A stretch of 33,058 nucleotides of DNA, from positions 411,936 through 444,993 of the forward strand of contig NZ_JQIU01000008.1 in assembly GCF_002379365.1 (NCBI RefSeq), written 5' to 3'. The notes below the pieces were generated by a model, which saw only the letters and a list, made by a program, of their open reading frames with translations, did no database searches and had not been told where the DNA came from. This stretch comes from Brachyspira sp. G79. Lineage in GTDB: Bacteria; Spirochaetota; Brachyspiria; Brachyspirales; Brachyspiraceae. Shown here piece by piece: positions 24,606-33,058 of the stretch. The position numbers were made by a program, and so were the translations under genes. Position 1 is the first letter of the stretch. Every line of letters starts with the position of its first letter.

Positions 24606-24645
24606 GTGTACTGTAACATGTATATTTATAGTATAGTAAATAAAT
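24606..24645 (-). promoter_or_regulatory. Shared promoter/operator box, sugar-importer copy
   Basis: 40 bp with 38 positions identical to 21329-21368, in the same location relative to the promoter: -10 box TATACT, then ATGTTACAGTACAC at the expected transcription start. Confidence 0.7.
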
Positions 24646-24658
24646 ATTAAATTGTAAA
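24630..24658 (-). promoter_or_regulatory. Promoter of the sugar-importer operon
   Basis: TTTACA (24658-24653), exactly 17 bases, TATACT (24635-24630), about 60 bases before the ATG at 24568. Confidence 0.72.
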
Positions 24659-25210
24659 TTTTTTATTAAATATTTTTAAGTTTATGTTTTTATATATCAT
24701 AACTGTTCTAACTTTATAGTTATATTATTAGTTCTATTGTAATTTTATATAGGGTTTTGCTGATACTCTGCATACTTATGTTTCCAAGTTATTTTGTATC
24801 TGAAGTAAGATATCTGTGTTGTCATTATATACTATATAAACTATATGCTTAGAGAAATATTATATATTTATATATTATTTGCATAATGTTATTTTACATT
24901 AAAAAACAATAATATATAAAAAATCACTGTAAATAAAAGCTATAATATATATTTTTGATATTAACTGTAATAAAAAAACAAAATTGCAGCACTTATATTG
25001 TTTGTAATAGATTTTGAAACAAGCCTTAAATTATATTATTAATTTTTGATAGTTATATTATTCTGAAATATTTATATAGATTATTGTTTATATTATAATG
25101 ATAAGTATTATATTATATTATAATAGAAGAGAATACAATTATAATTTATTAAAAAATTTTATTTTTTCTCAAATTTTACTATACGCAGAAATTAAAACCT
25201 GCAAACACTA
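24659..25210. other. Long AT-rich intergenic region, no gene recognised
   Basis: About 550 bases between the divergent sugar-importer and coiled-coil promoters. It is extremely AT-rich, with stops in all frames. No RNA gene, riboswitch, strong terminator or short gene with a ribosome binding site was found by eye. Confidence 0.55.
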
Positions 25211-25239
25211 TTGACATATACATTAACATAATATAGAAT
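25211..25239 (+). promoter_or_regulatory. Promoter of the giant coiled-coil gene
   Basis: Perfect TTGACA (25211-25216), 17 bases, TAGAAT (25234-25239), 33 bases before the ATG at 25273. Confidence 0.75.
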
Positions 25240-25248
25240 TATGTTAAT
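25222..25248. promoter_or_regulatory. 11-bp perfect inverted repeat over the promoter
   Basis: ATTAACATAAT (25222-25232) and ATTATGTTAAT (25238-25248) are exact reverse complements around five bases. The repeat covers the spacer, the -10 box and the expected transcription start, the classic place for a repressor site. It contains the same TTAACAT/ATGTTAA arms seen at 2627, 3937 and 9527. Confidence 0.55.
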
Positions 25249-25272
25249 ATACTATACTTGCGGAGTTTTTAC

Positions 25273-28200
25273 ATGAACCCTGTTCTTCAATTAATACTAA
25301 CTTTTGTTGTACCTCTATTACTTATCGGTATTTATAGCGTAATCAATAGGAAAAAAAATTATAATGATAATAATTTTAATGATATGTTTGCCGAAGAGAA
25401 AGCTGTTTTGGAAGGTATTGTAGAAGAGAAAATTTCTGAGGTTAGAGATAATGCTATAGATTTGGAAATAGCAGTTAAAAAAGCTGGTTTTATAAGCAAA
25501 TCTATGGAAGAAGATCTAGCTAAACTAAATAAAAGGATAGAATCATATAAAGACTATAAAGCCGCAGTTTCGCAGTATCAGGAACAAGTTGATTCTCTTG
25601 AAGAGGCTTATTTAGAAATACTTAATAAAGTAGATACTGTACTAAAAGAGCGTAATACTATAGAAAAAACTTATAAAAGAATATCTGATGTTAAGGCTAA
25701 AATGTCAGAATTAGAGAAAAATGTAGGATCTATACAGGATAAATTAATAGAATCTTATAATTCTAAATTAAATGAGTTTGAGAGTGAACTTTATAAGAGG
25801 TTTGATGCCCTTACAACTAATTTATTAGCTAGAGATGCTCATTACAGTACTATGGCAGAACAGGAAAAAGAAAAAATATCTGCTCTTACAGAAGAATTCA
25901 AACTTCATGTTGCCAAAAAAGAAGAATTATTTACAAATCAGCTTACTCAGCTTGCTGAAAGAACAGCTCGTCATAATATAGAACAGCTTGCAGAACTATT
26001 TGAGAAAGGAAGAGATGAGCTTATAAACAAATATTCATCATTTGCTGATGAAATTGATGTTAAATCTAAGGATATAGAAAACCGTTATGAAACTTTAAGC
26101 CAGTCTAAAGACGGACTTGAAACAGAATTAAATAATTTAAGAGATACTATACATGACAGATTAAACTCTATAACAGAATCAAGTGTGTTAGAGTTCCAAG
26201 ATGAAATGGAAAAAACTAAAGAAATGCTCTACTCTACCCTAAAAGAGGGTCTTGAAAAAATAAGTATGGACAGAGAAGAGTTTTTGGATTCTATAGAGCA
26301 AAAAGCTCATTCTTTGGAAAAATCTATAGATGATATAAAAGATAAAGCTGATTATATAAGCAAAGATTATGCTGAGAAAGCTCATCAGTTGGAAAGTGAG
26401 TTTTCAGTATTAAAAGACGATATAAATAACAGATTTATAGCAGAAGTTGAGAATTTCTCTAATCATATAAAAAATGTTCTTGAAAATGAAGATGACGGTG
26501 TTATAACTCTTTACAGAAACAAAACTAAAGAACTTAATGATTTAATCATATCTATAGATGGTATGAGCGAAGAAACTATGCTCAGAGCTGAAAGCAGATT
26601 TGAAGATATTGTTAATGACATAGATAAATTAAAAGATGATATCTTAACAAGAGCTCAAGATGATATGGAATATTCTATAGATAATGCTAGAAGTTCTTTA
26701 ATAGCTGAAATTAATGAGCTTAGAAATGATGTTGAGACAGAAACTAACCTTTTAAAAGATAAAATAGATGAAACACATTATCAAACTTCTGAAATAATAT
26801 CTATACTTAATAATAAACAGGAAGAAATACTTGATTCTTTAAGCCTTCAAAAAGAGTACTTGTATAAAGATTTAGAAACTCAGGCTAATGATAGAGTAAA
26901 TGAAATAGAAAAGTTGTTTGCAACTGTTAAAAATGAGTTAGAAGAAAATATCAATACATACATAAAAAATACATCTTCTGATTTAACTGCCATTGATGAA
27001 AAATTGTCAGGTTTAAAAGAGCAGTATGATAAAGCCTCTTCTGATATAGATACTTTAAGCAGAGAAACAGAATCTAATATAAAAGACAATATAGAAAAAC
27101 GTTTGGAAATATTAGAAAAAACTTCAGTAGAAATTAACGGATTGGTAAACAGAGCCAATGAAAAACTTGATGTTGGTATGAAAGATGCTGAAGACAGGAT
27201 AGATGGCATTAAAAAAGAAATATCCGATTACAGCGATGCATATATAGATAGTTTGAAATCTCATTTAAAAAATGTTTTAGATGATTATGAACAAACTAAA
27301 ATGAAGGCTATAACTGATAGTATAGACTCCGTTATAAGTCAGGTTGATGAAAGTGAAAAAAGACATGATGCATTAATGAGTAGCATAGAAAATTCTTTAA
27401 ATGATTTTAGAAATAAAGTAGATGCTGCTGTAGATGAAAATATAAAATTCAATGAAGAAACTAAAAAAGAAGTAGCTGATATGCTTCATGATGAACTTCG
27501 TCAGGCTACAGATTCATTTGATACTCTTTTAAATGAAAAAAGAGAAAGTATGAATAAAATAAAAGATGAAATTGAAGACATCTTGCATAGAGTTGAAAAT
27601 GGAAGAGATGTATTTGAACGTACAATAAATAAAGTATATGAAAATGCTGAAGATAAAGAAAAAGAATTAATGTCTGATATAGAAGATAAATATAATTCTT
27701 TGGATAAAAAAATTGACGGTGTATTAGATGAAAGAAGAGCAGATTTGAATGCTATAAGTGCAGAATATCATGCTATGCTTGAGAAGTATTCTAATAATCT
27801 AAAAGATGATTATGAAGAATTAAAACATCATGCTTCTTTAATGACAGATGAATATAAAATGCGTATAGAAAATCTAGGTGAAAGAATCAATGAAATAATT
27901 GATAATGCTAATAATATGCAGTCTGTTGTTGATGCCAAAACAGGTGAAATGGATTCTTATATAGCAGATAAAAAAGATGAAATAGCTAAAAGAACAGAGA
28001 CTATATTCGGAAATATAGAATACGATACTTCTAAAAAATTAGATGAGCTTAAATCATTAATAGATAATGCTATAGCTAAATACCAAGATGAAATAAAAGA
28101 AATAGAAACTTATAGACTTGAAGAAAATAAAAGTATTATAGAAGATGTAGAAAATATAGGTGCTGGTATAAGAAAAGATTATGAGCAGTATACTAATATG

Positions 28201-31200
28201 CTTGAAGAGCTTTATAATAAAGAAAAAACTTCTTTAAATGAACATGTTAATACTTTGAAAGATGAGATAGAAAAAGCAAGAGAAGAATCTGAAGCTAAAC
28301 ATCTTACTAATGAAGCTAATTATATAGACGATTATTTGAATAAAGCCTCTTCAAAAATAGATGAAGAGGTTAATCGCCTAAATGAAGAGCTTAATGATTC
28401 ATTCAATACATTATACAGTGGTTTTTCTAAAATATTAGCTAAGATAAGAAAATCTAATCATAAAAAAGCATTGCAGTCTATTGCTAAAATTAAAAAACAT
28501 GCTGAAAAAGTTATATCTAATACAGCAGCAGAAGTTAGAGACAGTCTTGGTCTAACATTAGAAGATTTGAGAAATGAGTTTATATCATTAAAAGATAATG
28601 TTGATGATAAATTAAGAGAACAGGCAGATAAATTAATATCTAATAATGAAAATGTGCTTGCTATATTAGATGATCATGAAAGCAGACTAGAGAAAATAAA
28701 TGATATCTCTAATATCATAGAAAATATAAAAGAAACTTTATCTGAACAGATAGATGAATTGAAATCTAATATTTCAGACAGTAATGAAGATGTTAATAAC
28801 AGAATGGAAGAAATTAAATCTTCTTTAATAGACAGGGAAGAATTAATAAACTTACATGACAGTGAAAGAGAACTTCTTAAAAATCAGATAGAAGATATAA
28901 AAGAAGAATTTGAACTATTTAAAGATAATATAGTAAGAACTAATGAAGTAGAGATACCAGCCCTATTTGATGAAGAAAAAGAAAGAATAGAGAGAATGTT
29001 TGATGAGTTTAGTAAGAACCTTCTTATGAGGATTACTGATAACGAAAGTGATATACATTATATAAAAGATGTATTATCTGAAGAGAGAAGTCATTTAATA
29101 TCTCAGATAGAACTTTTAAGAAGAGATGTTGATGATATAAAAGATGATAATACTGTAACTGTTTTATCAGAAGAAAAAGCTGTTCTTGAAAACTCTTTAA
29201 CTGCTTTAAGAGATGATTTTGATAAAATAATTGATTTGGAAAAAGATTTTGTTTCTCTTAAAAACAGAATGGAAGGTATTGACAGCGGATTAAAAGATGA
29301 TGTTAAAGATTTATCTGATAAATTAAAAAGTTTTAGAGATAACTTAGAAGAAAAGATAGAAAAAGATTCAAATGGTCTTTATAAAGACATAGAAAATCTT
29401 AATAAAAATTTTGAGACAGTTAGAAACAATATGTCCGATTTATTGGATAGAGATGAAGTTGAGTCATTAATTAATAATGAAAAAGAAAGATTAAACTCTA
29501 TATTTGAAAGTTTAGTTTCTAATAATGAAGATTTTAAAGACAGATTAGAAAAACGCATATCTTATTTTGAAGATGTATGGTCTGATAATACTAGAATAAA
29601 AAGTATATATGCTTCAGATATAAGAGAGGAAGTTGAAAATATAAGAAAAGAAGCTGATATTAAATATGATAATCATATAGCTCAATTAAAAGAAAAAATG
29701 AAATCAATTGAAGAGGATATATATGATTGGAAAAATGGTAATTTGAATACTTTGCTTGCTCAGTTAGAAGATGCAAGAAAAGGAATAGAAAGCTTTATAG
29801 ATACTTCTGAAGGTAAGAAAAATCAATTCTTAATCGATATGCTAAGCAGTATAGAAAATAAAGAAAGTGAAATATATTCCCGCATAGATGAGAAGATATT
29901 GAATGCTGAAAATAAACTTTCTGATATAGATGAAAAATTAAATAATGCTATAGGCAATAGTCTTGAAAGTATTCATAATAGAATAAATGAATCTGTTGCA
30001 AAATATGATGAAGAGATAAAAAGAATAGAACATCATAGAGCAAATGAAGCTGAAGATTTAATATCTGATATGGAGGATTTGGGTAACAGTATACGCGAAG
30101 ATTATGAAGAATATTCTATAATGATAGATAAAATTTATGAAGATGCTGTGGCAGAATTAGAAACTCATCTTGATAATATTAAAAAAGAAATAGAAAGAGC
30201 AAGAGCTGAATCTGAAGAGAAACATTTGTCTAATGAAAAAAATTATATAGATGATTATTTATTAGATTATTCTGAAAAAATAGAAGCTCATGTTAATGAT
30301 AAATTGAGTATATTAACTGAAAGTAAAGCTCAATTAGATGATATGATAAAAGATTCATTCAGCACTCTTAATGCTAATTTGAATGATACTATATCTAAAT
30401 TTAATGAAGAAGCAAACACTCAAATATACTCTGTTGTTGAAAGATTAGAGAGAGAAGCAGCAGCAAGATTGTTTAGCGAGCAGAAATATATGTCTGACTT
30501 GGAAGAACAATTAAGAGCTATAAGTGCAAAAATAGATAATGAACTTTATCATATCTCTTCTAAATTAGACAGTGAAATATCAGATGTGAAAACAAAATAT
30601 AAAGATTTGAGTACTGACTTTGACGAAGCATTAGATATGATAAAAAGCTCTATTCTTGATAGAGATGAGCTTATGGAACTTCAGTCATCAGAAAAAGAAC
30701 TTTTATCTGAACAAATGGAAACTTTGAGAACAGATTTTGATACTTTCAAAGATGAATTGTTAAAAGCTAATGAAGAGGATATCCCTACCCTATTTAATGA
30801 AGAGAAACAAAAGATAGAAAAAGCATTTGAAGATTTTACTACTGCTATACTTGATAGAATGGTAGATTCTGAAAATGATATTAATAATGTAAAAGATGCT
30901 ATATCAGAAAATAAATCTTCTTTCTTAGAAAAAGTTGAAAATATTAAAAGAGATATAGAAGCAATAAAAGAAGATAATACTATAGCCCAGCTTGCTTTAG
31001 ATAAACAGTCTTTAGAAGATTCTTTTAATGCTATAAAAAATGATTTCTCTAAATTAAATGATTTAGAAAATAATTTTTATCATTTAAGCGACAGACTTGA
31101 AGATTTCCAATTGAAAGTTGCAGCGGATAATGATAATTTATTTGAAAATATAGACAGTATCAAAAGTAGTATAAAAGATTCTATAGACAAATCTTCTGAA

Positions 31201-33058
31201 CTTGATGATAAATTTACTTCAATAAAAGATAATGTATTTACTGTATTAGGTAAAAATGAAAATATAGAAAATATGTTTGCTGATGAAGTAAAAAAATTAG
31301 ATGAATTATTTAATAACTTCAAAACTGATAATGCTGAGTTTAGAAGCAGATTAGAAAAACGTATTGATTATTTTGAGGATATATGGTCTGACAGCAGCAG
31401 AATAAGAAGTTTGTATGCAGCTGATTTAAGAGATGAATTAGACAGCATAAAAGCAGAAACTGAAGTTAAATTAGAAAATTATCTTAATGATCTAAATGAC
31501 AGAATAGAAGCTATTAATAATGATGCATCTTCTTGGAGAGATGAATATGTTAGTGATTTCAAAGAAAAAATTGACTCTCTTGATAAAGATATATCAAGCT
31601 GGAAAGATGTACGCATTAATGAGCTTTTAGAACAGTTGGAAAAAGCTAAAGAAAATATTAATAGTTATTTAGAATCTTCTGAAGGTAAAAAAGAAGAGTT
31701 ATTATCTGATATACTGTTAAAAATAGAAGAGAAAGAAAACTCTATCTACGGAAAAATAGATAGCAAGATAGAAGAGATAGAAAATAGATTGTCTGTAGTA
31801 GACAGCAAAGTATCAGATGATATAGCCAGAGGTTTGGAAGAAGTACAGTCTATAGTAAATAATGCTGTAAACAAATATGATGAAGAGATAAAAAATATAG
31901 AACATCATAGATCTGAAGAAAGTTCTAAATTATTAGAAGATATACAATCAGGTTATGATTATTATTCTAAGCTTATAAATAATACTTATAAAGATTCCTT
32001 GTCTTCTTTATCAGAGTACACTAATAGAATTAAAGCAGAAATAGAAAAAGCTAGAAAAGAAACAGAGACTAAACATCTTAATAATGAAAAAAATTATATA
32101 GATGAGTATTTAAAAGAATATTCATTGAAGTTGGATAATCAAGTTAATGAAAAAATAAATGTTTTAAATGATACTAAAAGTCAATTAGATGATATGATAA
32201 AAGAATCATTTAATACTCTTAATAATAACTTGAATGAAGCTGTAATTAAGTTTAATGAAGAAGCTGACATGAAAATTAATGCTACTCTTGAAAGATTAGA
32301 AAGAGATGCTTCAGAAAAATTATTAGACTATAATAATTATGTTGCTGAGTTAGAAGACAGTTTAAGAGTTCTTAATTCTAAAATAGATAATGAGATATAT
32401 AATGTATCATCAAAACTTGATAGTGAAATATCTGATATGAAAAATAGATATAAAGAGCTTAGTATAGATTTTGAAGAATCATTGGATATGATAAAAAGTT
32501 CTATACTCGACAGAGATGAACTTATGGATTTGCATACATCTGAAAAAGAACTTTTATCAAGTAAAATAGATGAGATTAAAAATGATTTCAATATTTTGAA
32601 AGAAGAAGCAATCAGTGCAGGAAAAGAAGATATACCTGCTCTATTTGATGAAGAAAAACAAAAAATAGAAAATGCTTTTGAACAGTTTACTAATGCTTTA
32701 TTGTACAGAGTAAATAATTCTGAAAATGATATTAATCATCTTAAAGATGCATTATCAAATGATAAACTTTCATTATTAGAAAAAATAGATAATTTAAAGT
32801 CTGAAATAAGAACTTTAAAAGAAGAGGATAAAGTAAATAGATTGGCATTAGAAAAACAGGCATTAGAAGAGTCTTTTAATACTATAAAAAATGATTTCTC
32901 TAAATTAGAAGATTTAGAAAATCATTTGCATGAATTAAAAAATAACATGTATATTTCAGATGTTAATTTGAAAGATGAAGTTGCTAATTTATCTAGTAAA
33001 TTTGCAGATATTGAAAACAAAATAAATGAAAATAATGACTATATAGAAAGAAATATAA
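25273..33058 (+). CDS. Giant membrane-anchored coiled-coil protein (partial, runs off the window)
   Basis: An open frame of 2,595 complete codons with no stop, cut by the window edge. The ATG at 25273 follows GGAG by about nine bases. Residues 4-22 form one membrane helix (VLQLILTFVVPLLLIGIYSV) followed by RKK, which predicts a short outside N-terminus and the whole remaining protein in the cytoplasm. The rest is almost entirely Glu/Lys/Asp/Ile/Leu-rich helix with heptad-like spacing, as in a very long coiled coil. From about 28081 on it is built of repeated units of about 600-640 residues. It may belong to the family sometimes annotated as SpiroCoCo spirochaete coiled-coil proteins, but this was not tested. 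A structural role in cell shape, filament anchoring or envelope spacing is a guess. Confidence 0.9.
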   Translation, partial: MNPVLQLILTFVVPLLLIGIYSVINRKKNYNDNNFNDMFAEEKAVLEGIVEEKISEVRDNAIDLEIAVKKAGFISKSMEEDLAKLNKRIESYKDYKAAVSQYQEQVDSLEEAYLEILNKVDTVLKERNTIEKTYKRISDVKAKMSELEKNVGSIQDKLIESYNSKLNEFESELYKRFDALTTNLLARDAHYSTMAEQEKEKISALTEEFKLHVAKKEELFTNQLTQLAERTARHNIEQLAELFEKGRDELINKYSSFADEIDVKSKDIENRYETLSQSKDGLETELNNLRDTIHDRLNSITESSVLEFQDEMEKTKEMLYSTLKEGLEKISMDREEFLDSIEQKAHSLEKSIDDIKDKADYISKDYAEKAHQLESEFSVLKDDINNRFIAEVENFSNHIKNVLENEDDGVITLYRNKTKELNDLIISIDGMSEETMLRAESRFEDIVNDIDKLKDDILTRAQDDMEYSIDNARSSLIAEINELRNDVETETNLLKDKIDETHYQTSEIISILNNKQEEILDSLSLQKEYLYKDLETQANDRVNEIEKLFATVKNELEENINTYIKNTSSDLTAIDEKLSGLKEQYDKASSDIDTLSRETESNIKDNIEKRLEILEKTSVEINGLVNRANEKLDVGMKDAEDRIDGIKKEISDYSDAYIDSLKSHLKNVLDDYEQTKMKAITDSIDSVISQVDESEKRHDALMSSIENSLNDFRNKVDAAVDENIKFNEETKKEVADMLHDELRQATDSFDTLLNEKRESMNKIKDEIEDILHRVENGRDVFERTINKVYENAEDKEKELMSDIEDKYNSLDKKIDGVLDERRADLNAISAEYHAMLEKYSNNLKDDYEELKHHASLMTDEYKMRIENLGERINEIIDNANNMQSVVDAKTGEMDSYIADKKDEIAKRTETIFGNIEYDTSKKLDELKSLIDNAIAKYQDEIKEIETYRLEENKSIIEDVENIGAGIRKDYEQYTNMLEELYNKEKTSLNEHVNTLKDEIEKAREESEAKHLTNEANYIDDYLNKASSKIDEEVNRLNEELNDSFNTLYSGFSKILAKIRKSNHKKALQSIAKIKKHAEKVISNTAAEVRDSLGLTLEDLRNEFISLKDNVDDKLREQADKLISNNENVLAILDDHESRLEKINDISNIIENIKETLSEQIDELKSNISDSNEDVNNRMEEIKSSLIDREELINLHDSERELLKNQIEDIKEEFELFKDNIVRTNEVEIPALFDEEKERIERMFDEFSKNLLMRITDNESDIHYIKDVLSEERSHLISQIELLRRDVDDIKDDNTVTVLSEEKAVLENSLTALRDDFDKIIDLEKDFVSLKNRMEGIDSGLKDDVKDLSDKLKSFRDNLEEKIEKDSNGLYKDIENLNKNFETVRNNMSDLLDRDEVESLINNEKERLNSIFESLVSNNEDFKDRLEKRISYFEDVWSDNTRIKSIYASDIREEVENIRKEADIKYDNHIAQLKEKMKSIEEDIYDWKNGNLNTLLAQLEDARKGIESFIDTSEGKKNQFLIDMLSSIENKESEIYSRIDEKILNAENKLSDIDEKLNNAIGNSLESIHNRINESVAKYDEEIKRIEHHRANEAEDLISDMEDLGNSIREDYEEYSIMIDKIYEDAVAELETHLDNIKKEIERARAESEEKHLSNEKNYIDDYLLDYSEKIEAHVNDKLSILTESKAQLDDMIKDSFSTLNANLNDTISKFNEEANTQIYSVVERLEREAAARLFSEQKYMSDLEEQLRAISAKIDNELYHISSKLDSEISDVKTKYKDLSTDFDEALDMIKSSILDRDELMELQSSEKELLSEQMETLRTDFDTFKDELLKANEEDIPTLFNEEKQKIEKAFEDFTTAILDRMVDSENDINNVKDAISENKSSFLEKVENIKRDIEAIKEDNTIAQLALDKQSLEDSFNAIKNDFSKLNDLENNFYHLSDRLEDFQLKVAADNDNLFENIDSIKSSIKDSIDKSSELDDKFTSIKDNVFTVLGKNENIENMFADEVKKLDELFNNFKTDNAEFRSRLEKRIDYFEDIWSDSSRIRSLYAADLRDELDSIKAETEVKLENYLNDLNDRIEAINNDASSWRDEYVSDFKEKIDSLDKDISSWKDVRINELLEQLEKAKENINSYLESSEGKKEELLSDILLKIEEKENSIYGKIDSKIEEIENRLSVVDSKVSDDIARGLEEVQSIVNNAVNKYDEEIKNIEHHRSEESSKLLEDIQSGYDYYSKLINNTYKDSLSSLSEYTNRIKAEIEKARKETETKHLNNEKNYIDEYLKEYSLKLDNQVNEKINVLNDTKSQLDDMIKESFNTLNNNLNEAVIKFNEEADMKINATLERLERDASEKLLDYNNYVAELEDSLRVLNSKIDNEIYNVSSKLDSEISDMKNRYKELSIDFEESLDMIKSSILDRDELMDLHTSEKELLSSKIDEIKNDFNILKEEAISAGKEDIPALFDEEKQKIENAFEQFTNALLYRVNNSENDINHLKDALSNDKLSLLEKIDNLKSEIRTLKEEDKVNRLALEKQALEESFNTIKNDFSKLEDLENHLHELKNNMYISDVNLKDEVANLSSKFADIENKINENNDYIERNI
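28081..33058 (+). repeat. Tandem coding superrepeat of about 1.8-1.93 kb
   Basis: Units begin near 28081, 30007 and 31879 (the last incomplete). Each carries the same landmarks in the same order: E-I-K-x-I-E then KHLxNExNYIDxYL; a DRxELMxLxxSEKELL segment (near 28840, 30660, 32511) leading to IPALFDEEKxxIE; RLEKRIxYFEDxWSD (29544 and 31348, 1,804 bases apart); and TSEGKK followed by IYxxID. The units are diverged but clearly related. Units 2 and 3 are closest to each other. Confidence 0.75.

Noticed and set aside
24900-25060. TTTTGAAACAA at about 25009 as another copy of inverted repeat C
   Set aside because: The match covers only about 11 AT-rich bases and does not extend on either side.
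26880-32591. Minus-strand open frames inside the giant coiled-coil gene
   Set aside because: They are low-complexity Ser/Leu/Ile/Phe-rich shadows of a strong plus-strand coding frame and lack ribosome binding sites.
28081-33058. Repeat spacing as a CRISPR or satellite array
   Set aside because: Units are about 1.8-1.93 kb, diverged, and in frame throughout a single coding sequence.

Overview
The window looks like chromosomal DNA of an intestinal anaerobic spirochaete, most probably Brachyspira. This rests on the very AT-rich sequence, the style of the encoded proteins (a Cache-type chemoreceptor, short lipoprotein signals ending ISC or ASC, a giant membrane-anchored coiled-coil protein of spirochaete type) and a housekeeping block of tsaB, a DUF327 gene and a YggS gene. 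No similarity search was run, so genus is an inference.

Layout. (1) 1-4852, core genes: the 3' end of a TPR gene broken by an in-frame TAG, a shared terminator, a methyl-accepting chemotaxis receptor (-), a two-gene operon of a YaaR/DUF327 protein and TsaB (-), and a YggS-type PLP protein (+). (2) 4874-14125, a type I restriction-modification island. Two hsdS genes face each other (4874-6124 + and 10550-11821 -) and share three stretches of near-identical DNA in inverted orientation: their 5' ends, their central conserved region, and their 3' ends plus downstream DNA. Between them lie hsdR, a 34-codon membrane-peptide gene and a small lipoprotein gene. The minus-strand modification operon reads hsdM, hepT, mntA, hsdS, so a HEPN/MNT toxin-antitoxin pair sits inside it. 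Recombination in the central repeat would swap one target-recognition domain and change the methylated DNA motif; this is the structure of a phase-variable type I system. A decayed scrap of a third hsdS lies at 10352-10390. (3) 14311-15345, a LacI-type regulator, followed by a repeat-like, relatively GC-rich intergenic element. (4) 15584-24568, two minus-strand transport operons: a MalEFG-like sugar importer without its own ATPase, and a Cys-type sulfatase without a signal peptide followed by a complete NitT/TauT-like ABC importer (binding lipoprotein, two permeases, two ATPases). The two promoters share a 40-bp segment identical at 38 positions, so they are probably co-regulated. The likely logic is uptake of a sulfated sugar or sulfur compound and its desulfation in the cytoplasm. 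The two ATPases carry complementary defects, predicting one consensus and one degenerate ATP site. (5) 25273 to the window end, an open reading frame of more than 2,595 codons for a membrane-anchored coiled-coil protein built of about 600-640-residue repeats.

Best candidates for something new are the invertible hsdS system with nested hepT-mntA, the sulfatase/ABC regulon with its shared promoter box and asymmetric ATPase pair, the 34-aa membrane-peptide gene, and the giant repeated coiled-coil protein. No tRNA, rRNA, CRISPR array, transposase or site-specific recombinase gene was seen.
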